In this document: positions 17,050 through 25,666 of the stretch, piece by piece
Position numbering within the stretch: position 1 is the stretch's first letter
Layout of the letters: each line of letters begins with the position of its first letter
Origin: Streptomyces sp. NBC_01304
Lineage (GTDB): Bacteria > Actinomycetota > Actinomycetes > Streptomycetales > Streptomycetaceae
Direction: 5' to 3'
Length of the DNA: 64,000 bases
Assembly: GCF_035975855.1 (NCBI RefSeq)
Contig: NZ_CP109055.1
Location: 2,976,001 to 3,040,000 of the forward strand
Notes under the pieces: model-generated
Databases searched by the model: none
Seen by the model: the letters and a program-made list of their open reading frames with translations, nothing else
Told to the model about the DNA's origin: nothing
Made by a program: the position numbers and the translations under genes

Positions 17050-17061
17050 TGACACGTGTCC
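17050..17061. promoter_or_regulatory. LacI-type operator, site C
   Basis: TGACACGTGTCC, 37 bp from site B centre to centre, lies 97 bp before the MFS start. The paired spacing suggests cooperative binding over the divergent promoters. Confidence 0.75.
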
Positions 17062-17157
17062 ATCTCCCTCGCCGTCCCCAACCCCACCTGCATTTCCTCT
17101 CCATCCCCATCGTCATTTCTCGGTCATCGCGACCGACCTCCCGAGGAGGAGGGCACC

Positions 17158-18426
17158 GTGGCCCTTTCCGCTCGCCAGGACCAACCGCCGCAGTCGGCCG
17201 CCGACACCACCCCCGGCACGACCGCCGGCGCGAGCCGCTCCCCACGCGGCCTCCTGCCCCTGCTGTTCCTCGGCAACAGCGCCATGTACACGCTCTACAT
17301 AGGCGTCGGCGGCGTACTGCTCCCGCTGCAGATCGAGCACATCGACAAGGCCGACAAGGTGGCCCTGCTCGGCCTCGTCAGCGGCATCAGCGCGATCTTC
17401 GCGACGCTCTTCAACCCGATCGCGGGCGCGCTCTCGGACCGCACCGGGCGGCGCAATCCGTGGATCCTGGGCGGCGGTCTCGCCGCGGTCGGCGCGATGG
17501 CGCTGCTCGGCAGCGTGCACACCGTGCTGCTCGTGGTGATCGCCTGGTGTCTGGGCCAGGCGGTGATGAACGTCTTCCAGGCCGCCCTCACCTCGGTCGT
17601 CCCGGACCGGGTGCCGCTCTCCGCCCGCGGCAAGGCGTCCGCGGCCGTCGGCCTGGGACTGCCGGTCGGCTCGACGCTCGGCGCCGTCCTCGGCTCGGCC
17701 TTCGCGGACCACCTCTCGACCGGGTATCTGGTGCTCGGCGCGATCGTCGCCGTCTCGGCCGTGCTGTTCTCCTCCTGCACCCGCGAGGAGAAGCGGCCCG
17801 CGCCCGCACCCGTGCCGTTCAAGGCACAGCTCACGGCGCTCCTGAGCGCGCTGCGCAGCCATGACTTCCGGTGGGCGTTCATCGGGCGCGCGCTGCTGGT
17901 GCTCGGCTACTTCTGCGTCTTCGGCTACCAGCTCTACATCCTGCAGGACCACGTCGACCTGCCGAAGGGCCTGTCCCCCACCGAGGCGGTCGCCGTCATC
18001 ACGCCGGTCTCCGCGCTCGCGATGGCCGTGTCGACGGTCGTCGGCGGCCTGCTCTCCGACCGCTTCGACCGCCGCAAGCTGTTCGTCGGCGTCTCGGCCG
18101 CGATCTCCGCGCTCTCGCTCCTCATCCCGGCGATCTCCCCGACCTGGCCCGCGATGATCGCCTTCGCCGCCCTCAACGGCCTTGGTTTCGGCTGCTTCAT
18201 GGCCGTCGACAACGCGCTCGTCTCGATGATTCTGCCGAGCGCCGACGACGCCGCGCGCGACCTGGGCGTCCTCAACATGGCGAACGCGGGACCGCAGATC
18301 CTCGCGCCCTTCGTGGCCTCGGTGATCGTCTCGGTCTCCGGCGGCTACACCGCGCTGTTCCTGGCCGGAGCGGTGCTTGCCATGCTGGGCGCGCTCGCGG
18401 TGCGCCCGATCCGCGGCGTGCGCTGA
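17158..18426 (+). CDS. MFS transporter
   Basis: A 422-residue 12-helix membrane carrier of the major facilitator superfamily. It has the loop 2-3 motif GALSDRTGRRNPW near residue 95 and a matching GLLSDRFDRRKLF in the second half. It starts with GTG after GAGGAGGAGG. It heads an operon with two esterase-type genes and is divergent from a LacI repressor, so it probably imports the ester or sugar compound those enzymes cleave. Export cannot be excluded. Confidence 0.92.
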   Translation: MALSARQDQPPQSAADTTPGTTAGASRSPRGLLPLLFLGNSAMYTLYIGVGGVLLPLQIEHIDKADKVALLGLVSGISAIFATLFNPIAGALSDRTGRRNPWILGGGLAAVGAMALLGSVHTVLLVVIAWCLGQAVMNVFQAALTSVVPDRVPLSARGKASAAVGLGLPVGSTLGAVLGSAFADHLSTGYLVLGAIVAVSAVLFSSCTREEKRPAPAPVPFKAQLTALLSALRSHDFRWAFIGRALLVLGYFCVFGYQLYILQDHVDLPKGLSPTEAVAVITPVSALAMAVSTVVGGLLSDRFDRRKLFVGVSAAISALSLLIPAISPTWPAMIAFAALNGLGFGCFMAVDNALVSMILPSADDAARDLGVLNMANAGPQILAPFVASVIVSVSGGYTALFLAGAVLAMLGALAVRPIRGVR

Positions 18427-18450
18427 CCGTCGGGCCGGCGCAGGCGGCAC

Positions 18451-18498
18451 ACGTACGAACAGTACGAGCAGCAGACGTACGAAGAGTACGAACAGAAA
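18451..18498 (+). repeat. Two 24-bp imperfect direct repeats in the MFS-hydrolase gap
   Basis: Units at 18451-18474 and 18475-18498 share the frame ACGTACGAA-AGTACGA-CAG, and each contains two shorter TACGA.CAG steps. They fill most of the 81-bp gap between the MFS and hydrolase genes. It is either a slippage product or a binding site; the last unit overlaps the AGAAAGG ribosome site. Confidence 0.6.
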
Positions 18499-18507
18499 GG
18501 CACCACC

Positions 18508-19209
18508 ATGCAGTTGCACACCCACGAGTGGGGCAGCGGCGACCGGATCGCCGTCCTGATCCACGGGCTGATGTCCGACCACCGGACTTGGCGGCGGCTC
18601 GGCCCGGCGCTCGCGGACCGGGGCTACCGGGTCATCGGCGTCGACCTGCGCGGGCACGGCGCGAGCGGGCGTGGCGCGTACGCGCCGGAGCTGTTCGCGG
18701 ACGACCTGGTCGACACGCTGCCGGCCGGCGCGGAGCTCGCGCTCGGGCACTCGCTCGGCGGGCTCGCCCTGTCGCTGGCCGCCGAACGGCTCGCGCCCGC
18801 GCGGGCGGTGTACTCGGACCCGGCCTGGGCGCTGGGGCAGTGGCGGGAGTCGCTGCCCGTCGAGCCGGCGATGTTCAAGGAGTTCAAGCGGGCGTCCCGG
18901 GCGATGATCCAGAGCTTCAACCCCCGCTGGGACGCCGCCGACATCGACGTAGAGCTCGCCGGTCTCGCCGTATGGGACGAGGAGACCGCGCACGCCCTCT
19001 CCGGCCCCGGCGCCGTCGACCACATCCCCGCCGAGCCCGTGGTGCCGTCCCTGGTGCAGGTCGCCGACCCCAGCCCGGTGGTGCCGGAGCCGCTCAAGGC
19101 CGAACTCTCGGCGCGCGGTTTCGACGTACGTACGGTCGACGGCGCGGGCCACTGCATCCACCGCGACGACTTCGACGCCTTCATGGACTCCCTGGACGGT
19201 TGGGTATGA
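18508..19209 (+). CDS. Alpha/beta hydrolase
   Basis: A 233-residue single-domain esterase-type hydrolase. Oxyanion HG near residue 20 (LIHGLMSDHRTW), DLRGHGASG near 50, nucleophile elbow GHSLGG near 81, and a catalytic His in AGHCIHRDD near the C-terminus. No export signal. Its stop overlaps the start of the next esterase by ATGA, so the two are translationally coupled. It is part of the LacI-controlled operon. Substrate unknown. Confidence 0.93.
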   Translation: MQLHTHEWGSGDRIAVLIHGLMSDHRTWRRLGPALADRGYRVIGVDLRGHGASGRGAYAPELFADDLVDTLPAGAELALGHSLGGLALSLAAERLAPARAVYSDPAWALGQWRESLPVEPAMFKEFKRASRAMIQSFNPRWDAADIDVELAGLAVWDEETAHALSGPGAVDHIPAEPVVPSLVQVADPSPVVPEPLKAELSARGFDVRTVDGAGHCIHRDDFDAFMDSLDGWV

Positions 19210-20726
19210 GCACGCCGGTCACCTCCTCCCCCACGACCCTCACCACGGGCGGCCAGGTGCGCGGCACGCGCGTCGGCGCGGTGCACCGCTATCTCGGGAT
19301 CCCGTACGCCGCCGATCCGGTCGGCGCCGCGCGCTTCAGGCCGCCCGCCAAGCCCGACTCCTGGGAGGGCGTACGCGACTGCACGGCCGCGTCCCCCGCG
19401 CCGCCGCAGGGGCCCGACTTCCTGCTCGAAGGCGTGGTCGGCGTCGAGCCCGTGGCCACCGACGAGGCGGGCAGCCTCACGGTGAACGTGTGGACGCCCG
19501 CCAGGTCGGGCCGCCGCCCGGTCATGGTCTGGATCCACGGCGGCGGCTACATCCAGGGCTGGGGCACCCAGCCCTGGACGGACGGCGCCCGCCTCGCCGA
19601 GCGCCAGGACGTGGTCGTCGTGTCGCTCAACTACCGCATAGGCGCGCTTGGTTGGCTGTACGTTCCCGAGCTGCTCGGCGACGACTACGCGGACTGTGCC
19701 AACCTCGGTCTGCAGGACCAGATCGCGGCGCTGGCCTGGGTGCGGGACAACATCGCGCACTTCGGCGGCGACCCTGAGTCGGTCACGGTGTTCGGCGAGT
19801 CCGCGGGCGGCGGCAGCGCCGCGATGCTGCTCGGCGCCCCCGCGGCGCGCCCGCTCCTGCATCGCGCCATCCTGCAGAGCCCGCCGCCGCGGGGAGTGCT
19901 GGACGTGCAGCGGGCGGCGGCGATCGCCCGGGAGTACGCGGGGATCCTGCGCGAGCGCGCGGGCGACGACGCGGCCGAGGCCGATGTGCGGACCGCCTCG
20001 CCCGCGCAACTCCTCGCGGCGCAGGAGGAGTTGGTGGCGCGGCACGGCCTCGACCTCCCGCTCGCGCCGGTCGTCGACGGGACGGTGCTCCCGCTGCCGC
20101 CGATCCAGGCACTGCGCAACGGGTCGTGCGCGCACATCCCGGTCCTTGCCGGCACGAACGAGCACGAGGGCCGCCTGTTCACCGCCCTCGCCCCGCCCGT
20201 GCCACCCGAGGCCTTCGACGCCGCGCTGACCGCCGCCTTTCCCTCGCCGGAGCGGGGCGCGCGGGCGCGTGCGGTGTACGAGGCGCACGAGGGCTCGGGC
20301 GACGGGGCGGCCACGGCGCGGCTCGGTGCGCTGATCACGGACCAGCTGTTCCGGGCGCCGACGGATGCGCTGCTCGAGGCGCAGGTGGCCGGGGGTGGGC
20401 GGGCCTGGTCCTATATGTTCCGCTGGCCCACGCCGGTGCTCGGCGGTGTGCTCGGGTCGGCCCATACGTTGGACATCCCGTACGTCTTCGACGTCCTCGA
20501 TACGCCCGGCTTCTCGGCCCTGCTCGGGGACGAGCCGCCGCGGGGGTTGGCCTCGGCGATGAGCGGGGCCTGGGCGCACTTCGCCCGGCACGGGCGGCCT
20601 TCTCATGAACTCCTGCCCGAGTGGCCGGAGTTCGAGCCTTCGGCCCGTCCGACGATGATCCTCGATGCTGCGCCTCGGGTGGCGGAGGACCCGCTGGGGG
20701 AGCGGCGAAAGGTCTGGGCCGAGTAG
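19206..20726 (+). CDS. Carboxylesterase type B
   Basis: A 506-residue member of the carboxylesterase/cholinesterase family. It has GQVRGTRVGAVHRYLGIPYA at the N-terminus, MVWIHGGGYIQG (oxyanion hole) near 105, the NLGLQDQIAALAWVRDNIAHFGGDP segment, the GESAGGGS nucleophile near 200 and the LGSAHTLDIPYVF His segment near 420. No signal peptide. Its ATG overlaps the stop of the preceding hydrolase. Last gene of the LacI-controlled operon; a long palindrome follows as terminator. Confidence 0.95.
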   Translation: MSTPVTSSPTTLTTGGQVRGTRVGAVHRYLGIPYAADPVGAARFRPPAKPDSWEGVRDCTAASPAPPQGPDFLLEGVVGVEPVATDEAGSLTVNVWTPARSGRRPVMVWIHGGGYIQGWGTQPWTDGARLAERQDVVVVSLNYRIGALGWLYVPELLGDDYADCANLGLQDQIAALAWVRDNIAHFGGDPESVTVFGESAGGGSAAMLLGAPAARPLLHRAILQSPPPRGVLDVQRAAAIAREYAGILRERAGDDAAEADVRTASPAQLLAAQEELVARHGLDLPLAPVVDGTVLPLPPIQALRNGSCAHIPVLAGTNEHEGRLFTALAPPVPPEAFDAALTAAFPSPERGARARAVYEAHEGSGDGAATARLGALITDQLFRAPTDALLEAQVAGGGRAWSYMFRWPTPVLGGVLGSAHTLDIPYVFDVLDTPGFSALLGDEPPRGLASAMSGAWAHFARHGRPSHELLPEWPEFEPSARPTMILDAAPRVAEDPLGERRKVWAE

Positions 20727-20807
20727 GGATTCTTTCACCCCACCCTGCCCCTTCCCGACTGTGACATTGGCGGCTGGCGCCGCGGGCCTGCGGACGGCTT
20801 CAAAGAT

Positions 20808-20881
20808 TGTCCTCAAACGCCGGACGGGCTGATTCATCGAGGCCGAGCTCGATGAATCAGCCCGTCCGGCGTTTGAGGACA
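20808..20881. terminator. 74-bp palindrome acting as bidirectional-type terminator
   Basis: Two 34-bp perfect arms (20808-20841 and 20848-20881) enclose a 6-nt loop. Each arm is the core of the dispersed repeat seen at 14866 and 41482, here in two head-to-head copies. It lies 82 bp past the carboxylesterase stop and before the deacetylase gene. Confidence 0.85.
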
Positions 20882-20938
20882 CCGCCCGAAGGGCGGAAAG
20901 CTTCGCAGAATTACGGGAAGGGGCGGGGTGGGGAAAAG
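20856..20938 (+). repeat. Full-length copy of the dispersed repeat (83 bp)
   Basis: This 83-bp copy matches 41482-41564 at 77 of 83 positions with no gap. It contains the palindrome arm, a GCCCGAAGGGC mini-hairpin (20884-20894) and a G-rich tail ending GGGGAAAAG just before the deacetylase gene. Confidence 0.88.
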
Positions 20939-20970
20939 AAATGCCGGTAATACGACGTTATGGTCCCGAC

Positions 20971-21813
20971 GTGATCACCCTCGCCCGGAGACTCGCCGCC
21001 CTCACCGCCGTGGCCACCGCAGCCGCCACCCTCGCCGCCTGCGGCACAACCACCCCACCCCAGCCGGCGCGCAACGCCCCCGCCAAGGCCTCCAAACCCC
21101 GCCCCGCCACCCTCGCTCCCGGCCCCGCCGGCCTCGCCCCCGTCTTCAAGAGCGGCCGCCGCGACGCCAAGACGGTCGCGCTGACCTTCGACGCCGACAT
21201 GACCGCGGACCAGGGCCCCCGCGCCGCGGCCGGCGAACGCTTCGACAACCCCGCGCTGATCGCCACCCTGCGCCGCCTGAAGGTTCCGGCCACGGTGTTC
21301 ATGACGGGCCGCTGGGCCGAGCAGTACCCCGACCAGGCGAAGTCGATCGGCGCGGACCCGCTCTTCGAGGTCGCCAACCACTCGTACAGCCACTACGCCT
21401 ACACCTCGCGCTGCTACGGCCTGCCCACGGTCGCCCCGGACCGGATGCGCGACGACGTGGAGCGCGCCTTCACCGCCCTCCGCAAGGCGGGGGTCACGAA
21501 TCCGGTGCCCTACTTCCGCTTCCCCGGCGGCTGTTACAACTCCGCCGCCCTGCGCTCGATCGCCCCGGCGGGCGTCACCGCCGTCCAGTGGGACGTGGTC
21601 AGCGGCGACGCCTTCGCGACGGACGCGAACGCGGTGGCCGAAGAGGTCCTGCGCGGCGTGCGCCCCGGCTCGGTCGTGGTGCTGCACTGCACCCGCAGCG
21701 CGGCCCCCGTCACCGAGCGGGCCATCCGCACGATCGTCCCGAAGCTGCGCGCCCGCGGCTACCGCTTCGCCCGCGTCTCGGAGCTGATCGGGGCGTCGGC
21801 CGGCCGGAGTTAG
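20971..21813 (+). CDS. Polysaccharide deacetylase family lipoprotein
   Basis: A 280-residue exported enzyme of the NodB/CE4 fold that removes N-acetyl groups from glycans. A short lipoprotein signal ends in LAAC near residue 24. NodB motifs: TFDAD (near 75, metal Asp), the NHSYSHYA pair of histidines (near 140), PYFRFPGG (near 180) and the C-terminal VVLHC. The GTG at 20971 is preferred because TATGGT lies 6 bp upstream (leaderless spacing) and the signal starts properly; an ATG at 20941 adds ten residues. It probably acts on peptidoglycan or chitin. Confidence 0.88.
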   Translation: MITLARRLAALTAVATAAATLAACGTTTPPQPARNAPAKASKPRPATLAPGPAGLAPVFKSGRRDAKTVALTFDADMTADQGPRAAAGERFDNPALIATLRRLKVPATVFMTGRWAEQYPDQAKSIGADPLFEVANHSYSHYAYTSRCYGLPTVAPDRMRDDVERAFTALRKAGVTNPVPYFRFPGGCYNSAALRSIAPAGVTAVQWDVVSGDAFATDANAVAEEVLRGVRPGSVVVLHCTRSAAPVTERAIRTIVPKLRARGYRFARVSELIGASAGRS

Positions 21814-21822
21814 GCTGGCGGC

Positions 21823-22029
21823 ATGGACAGATCCGAGGACACCGGCGGCGACGGGGACCACTGCGCGAGTACGTCGCCGACCCCGGCCCCGCCGACCGCC
21901 GCGGGGCCGCCGTACGCGGAGTGCGTGCTGTGCCGGGAGCCCACGGAGTACCCCGAGTCGACGAAGGGCGCGACGCTGTGCCCGGTCTGCGAATGGCAGG
22001 AGGCACAGCGCACGGCCTGCTCGGGCTGA
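21823..22029 (+). CDS. Small zinc-ribbon-like protein
   Basis: A 68-residue cytoplasmic protein. Residues 1-32 are polar, Pro/Thr-rich and disordered. The rest holds two knuckles, CVLCREPTEYP and CPVCEWQEAQ, 16 residues apart, a typical treble-clef/zinc-ribbon. A TAGGCT hexamer ends 7 bases before the ATG and overlaps the deacetylase stop, so it may be transcribed as a leaderless message of its own. Function unknown. Confidence 0.75.
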   Translation: MDRSEDTGGDGDHCASTSPTPAPPTAAGPPYAECVLCREPTEYPESTKGATLCPVCEWQEAQRTACSG

Positions 22030-22069
22030 CACCGCTGTGCCCGGTCTGCTGCCCGCCCGGGCCCCGCTC

Positions 22070-22738
22070 CTACCCCCGCCGCGAAGCCACCCCGCCCGCC
22101 AGCCCCCACACCACGCCGGCCAGCGCGACGGCCCCGAGCAGCCCCAGCACCGGCACCGTGACGGCGCCGGTCTGTGAGCCGCCGATCAGCCCCTCCACCG
22201 CCGCCTGCGCGGGCGATCCGGTGACCACCAGGGCGAGCAGCGCCCCCAGCGCGGTCAGGGCGAGCGACCAGCCCGTGCTGCGGATCACCGGCCAGGTGAA
22301 CAGCGCCCCCACCGCCGCCCCCGTCAGCGCGCACACCAGGGCCGCGGCCACCCCCGCCCCGACCGCGGGCACCACCGGCACGGCCACCCGGTGGTCCGCG
22401 CTGGCCGCGTCGCTCATCGCGCTGACGACCGCCGTACCGGCCAGGCCCAGCGCACCCGCGAAGCCCAACGCCACGCCCAGGCAGGCGAGATGGACCCGCG
22501 CCGGGCTCGTCGCGGCGGCCGCGCAGTGCCGGGCCGCGGGCGGCTCCTGGGTGGCGCAGAGCCGGACCAGCCAGGCCGTGACGGGCAACAACGCGGCGGC
22601 CGCGTATCCGAGGGAGTCCAGAATCGGGTCCCCGGCCTGCGCTCCGACGGCGATGAAGATGCCGTACAGGAGCACGGGCGGCAGCCAGCGCTGAGATCGC
22701 AGGAGCAGCCCCGCCTGGTACTGGAGCAGAGCGTTCAT
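22070..22738 (-). CDS. ABC transporter membrane subunit (putative)
   Basis: A 222-residue protein with about six hydrophobic segments (for example LPPVLLYGIFIAVGAQAG, AAALLPVTAWLV, LACLGVALGFAGALGLAG, VPVLGLLGAVALAGVVWGLAGG). I do not recognise the family. Its ATG overlaps the stop of the ATP-binding protein by one base (TGATG), which marks it as the partner permease. The cargo is unknown. Confidence 0.85.
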   Translation of the reverse strand: MNALLQYQAGLLLRSQRWLPPVLLYGIFIAVGAQAGDPILDSLGYAAAALLPVTAWLVRLCATQEPPAARHCAAAATSPARVHLACLGVALGFAGALGLAGTAVVSAMSDAASADHRVAVPVVPAVGAGVAAALVCALTGAAVGALFTWPVIRSTGWSLALTALGALLALVVTGSPAQAAVEGLIGGSQTGAVTVPVLGLLGAVALAGVVWGLAGGVASRRG

Positions 22739-23661
22739 CACACACCTGACGTAGACGTATCGGAGGGGACGCTCGCCGTCCCCGGCGAGGAACCCGCCAC
22801 CTCGACGACCCGGCGCACATGCCACCCCGGCCGCGCCCCCAGCAACACCCGCAGCACCACGTCCGACTGGGCCTCGGGCACCGTCAGCCGGGCCACGCCC
22901 GCCTCGTCCAGGTCGGCCGCCACCTGCCCCGGCAGTCCTGCGGGCAGCGCCACCCCGGGCGGCCCTTCGGCCTCGATCAGGACGCAAGGTCCCGCCTCGG
23001 CCACGGAGGCGGACCCGGCCGGCCCGGCATCCCGTACCAGCGCGTCCCCCGCCACCCGGTACACCGCGTCCTCCAGCCCCGCGAGCCGGCGCGGATCGTG
23101 GTCGACGAAGAGCACCGCCCCGCCCGCCGCGACCCGCTCGGCCACCGCCCGGTCGAGCTCCGCCCGGGCGGCCGTGTCGAGGCCCGTCCAGGCCTCGTCC
23201 AGGACCAGCAACTCCGGCTCGGCGAGCAGCGCCTGGGCCACGGCGACCTTCTGGCTGGTGCCCTTGGACAGCTCGGTCAGCGGCGTACCCGCATGGCCGT
23301 CCGCCCCGAACCTCTCCAGCCACTGGTCCGCCCTGGCCGAGGCGACGGACCGCGACAGCCCGTGGATGCGGCCCAGGTGGACCAGATACCCCGCCGCCGT
23401 GAACGGCAGGGCGGCCGGGAAGCGTTCCGGGACGTAGGCCGTGCGCGGCCGCCCGAGCACCTTGCCCGCGCTGGGCGCGTCGATCCCCGCGACCACCCTG
23501 AGCAGCGTCGACTTCCCGCTGCCATTGGTGCCGGTGCACCGCAGCAGCGCCCCCGCGGGCACGTCGAGGCCGACTCCGCGCAGGACCCAGGGGCCGCCGA
23601 TGCCGTACCGGCGGCCCACGCCGTCGAGTCGCAGAACGAGGCCGGTTGTGCCGGACCTCAA
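22738..23661 (-). CDS. ABC transporter ATP-binding protein
   Basis: A 307-residue ATPase. Walker A GTNGSGKST near 44, signature LSKGTSQKVAVAQALL near 130 (degenerate LSGGQ), Walker B ELLVLDEAWTGLD, and switch His in LFVDHDPRR. About 90 extra C-terminal residues form a separate regulatory-type domain. The TTG start overlaps the AIM24 stop (TTGA), so the three minus-strand genes form one coupled operon. It works with the downstream membrane protein. Confidence 0.9.
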   Translation of the reverse strand: MRSGTTGLVLRLDGVGRRYGIGGPWVLRGVGLDVPAGALLRCTGTNGSGKSTLLRVVAGIDAPSAGKVLGRPRTAYVPERFPAALPFTAAGYLVHLGRIHGLSRSVASARADQWLERFGADGHAGTPLTELSKGTSQKVAVAQALLAEPELLVLDEAWTGLDTAARAELDRAVAERVAAGGAVLFVDHDPRRLAGLEDAVYRVAGDALVRDAGPAGSASVAEAGPCVLIEAEGPPGVALPAGLPGQVAADLDEAGVARLTVPEAQSDVVLRVLLGARPGWHVRRVVEVAGSSPGTASVPSDTSTSGV

Positions 23662-24335
23662 CTCTGCGCGGGCTTGGTCGGGGTGGCCTCGCTCGGCCGG
23701 ACGATCACATAGCCCTCACCCTGCAGCATCAGCTGGACCGCCTCGCCGGAGCCGCCGCGCAGCATCGAGCCGACGCTCTGCGAGCGGTGCAGCGAGGTGT
23801 GCAGCTGGCTGGTCCAGCCGACGACCGCGTCCGTGTCGACGTACACCGGATACTGCTGGCTGACGGGGATGACGATCGGGTCGCCCTCACAGATCACGGC
23901 GAGCTGGCCGTGTCCGGTGAAGACGCTGTTGAACAGGCCTCCGCCGGTCATGCCCGCGCCCTTCACCGTCTTTATCTCGTACGACAGGGTCGGGTCGAAG
24001 CACAGGACGTTCCGCCCGTTGATGGTGAGCGAGTCGCCCGGCTCGACCTCGACGATGAAGCAGTTGGCGGCCTCCTGCGCGAACCACGCCTCGCCCTGGC
24101 CGCGCACGGCCATCAGCGGCAGCCCCTCCCCCGTGACGGCACGCTTGAGCATGCCGCCTATGCCCTGACCCTTGCGCTCGAACTGCAGACTGCCGCGGTA
24201 GGCGATCATCGCGCCCTGGCGGGCGAGCATTTCGCCGTTCACCACGTACCTGATCGACTTGGAGTTCTGCAGGCTCATTCCCGGCACCGTGGCCGGCTGC
24301 GCCATGTGCTGTGCCGCAAACAGATCGCTCTTCAT
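23658..24335 (-). CDS. AIM24-family protein
   Basis: A 225-residue protein of the AIM24/TerD-like beta-barrel family. It starts MKSDLFAAQHM, followed by NGEMLARQGAMIAYRGS, the VRGQGEAWFAQEAANCFIVEVEPGDSLTINGRNVLCFDPTL core, GAGMTGGGLFNSVFTGHGQLAV and the C-terminal GYVIVRPSE. GAGG lies 8 bp before the ATG. The yeast namesake is a mitochondrial membrane-organisation protein; the bacterial role is unknown. It heads the operon with the ABC pair. Confidence 0.88.
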   Translation of the reverse strand: MKSDLFAAQHMAQPATVPGMSLQNSKSIRYVVNGEMLARQGAMIAYRGSLQFERKGQGIGGMLKRAVTGEGLPLMAVRGQGEAWFAQEAANCFIVEVEPGDSLTINGRNVLCFDPTLSYEIKTVKGAGMTGGGLFNSVFTGHGQLAVICEGDPIVIPVSQQYPVYVDTDAVVGWTSQLHTSLHRSQSVGSMLRGGSGEAVQLMLQGEGYVIVRPSEATPTKPAQS

Positions 24336-24403
24336 GCCTGCATCCTCGCGCCTGCCACTGACAACGCCAAGAGACCTTCGGATATGGAAGGGCAGACTTT
24401 CGG

Positions 24404-25666
24404 TTAGCGCTCCCGGAACCACCGGTCACCGAGGAAGTCGACGCGCACGGTGAGGCCTCCCGGGGTGCCGGGCTCGGCCGTGACCGTGGCGCCGTGAGCA
24501 GCGGCGATCGAGCGCACGATGGAGAGCCCCAGGCCGTGCCCCTCCGTCGCGGTCCGTTCCTGGCCCAGGCGCTGGAACGGCTCGAAGAGGCGGGCCAGTT
24601 GGTCGTCGGCCAGTGGGTGTCCGGTGTTGGTGACGGTGAGGGTCCGGCCGGTGATCGTGACGTGGACGTGGCCGTCCGGCTCGTTGTACTGGATGGCGTT
24701 GCGGACGAGGTTGGTGAGCAGGTGGCGGAGGAGGACCGGGTCTCCGTCCAGTTCCAAGGGGCGTACGTCCAGGGTGAGTTCGATGCCTTCGCGTTCGGCC
24801 GACGGGCGGAGTTCGCCCACCGTCTGGCGGGCGAGGGCGGCGAGGTCGGTGGCTTCCAGGGGGTCGGTCTCCGCCAGGCCGCGGTCGCTGCGGGCCAGCA
24901 GGAGCAGGGCGCTCAGGAGGCGTTCGGCGTCGCGGTTGGAGGTCAGGAGGTCTTCGCGTACGTCGGCGAGACCGGGCGGCAGCGGGTCGGCGAGGCCGAC
25001 TTCGAGCAGGGCGCGCTGCACGGAGAGCGGGGTGCGCAGCTCGTGCGAGGCGTTCGCGACGAAGCGGCGCTGGCTGTCGAAGGACTTCTCCAGGCGGTCC
25101 AGCATGGTGTCGAAGGTGTCGGCGAGGCGGTGCAGTTCGTCGTCGGGGCCGGTGAGGCGCAGCCGTTCGTGCAGGTTCTGCTCGCTGATGCTGCGGGCGG
25201 CGTCGGTCACGGCGGCGACGGGCCGCAGCGCGCGGCCGGCCAGCCACCAGCCGAGCAGCGCGGACAGCGCGGTCATGATCAGCAGGCCGATGCCGGACCA
25301 GAGCACGATCTGCTGCACGGCGGTGTCCGAGACGCTCTGGGCGGCGTTGAGGACGACCTTGCGCAGGGCGATCCCGTCGCCGGAGGGCACCGTGACTCCC
25401 GCGTCGGGTGCGGTCGATGCGGCCGACGGACTCGGCTCCGTGGGCGACATGGACTGCCCGTCCCCGGGCTGCGCGTCGCCGCCGGACACCTCGATGGCGT
25501 CGAGGCGCTGGGTGATGCCGCGCCGGGCGAGGAGCACGACCAGGCCGAGCAGCCCCGCCCCGGCGAGCAGGAAGAGCCCGCCGAAGGCCGCGGCGAGGCG
25601 GGCCCGGAAGGGGATCCGGGCGAGCCGCCCGCGCAGTGCGGCCCGGGCCCGGGCGGCCGTCAGCAC
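24404..25666 (-). CDS. Two-component sensor histidine kinase
   Basis: A 420-residue membrane kinase. TM1 is near residues 22-45. An extracytoplasmic loop of about 80 residues rich in Pro/Ser/Asp follows, then TM2 near 130, a HAMP domain, the H-box NASHELRTPLS (phospho-His), N-box NLVRNAIQYNE and G-box GHGLGLSI. The GTG at 25666 overlaps the response regulator stop (GTGCTGA), so the pair is translationally coupled. They diverge from the FtsX-type transporter operon at 26547, the usual layout for envelope-stress or peptide-resistance systems. Confidence 0.94.
   Translation of the reverse strand: MLTAARARAALRGRLARIPFRARLAAAFGGLFLLAGAGLLGLVVLLARRGITQRLDAIEVSGGDAQPGDGQSMSPTEPSPSAASTAPDAGVTVPSGDGIALRKVVLNAAQSVSDTAVQQIVLWSGIGLLIMTALSALLGWWLAGRALRPVAAVTDAARSISEQNLHERLRLTGPDDELHRLADTFDTMLDRLEKSFDSQRRFVANASHELRTPLSVQRALLEVGLADPLPPGLADVREDLLTSNRDAERLLSALLLLARSDRGLAETDPLEATDLAALARQTVGELRPSAEREGIELTLDVRPLELDGDPVLLRHLLTNLVRNAIQYNEPDGHVHVTITGRTLTVTNTGHPLADDQLARLFEPFQRLGQERTATEGHGLGLSIVRSIAAAHGATVTAEPGTPGGLTVRVDFLGDRWFRER

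Noticed and set aside
17113..19161. A 682-codon minus-strand open frame opposite the MFS and hydrolase genes
   Set aside because: It has low-complexity Arg/Gly/Asp content with no family motif, while the opposite strand encodes complete proteins with catalytic motifs.
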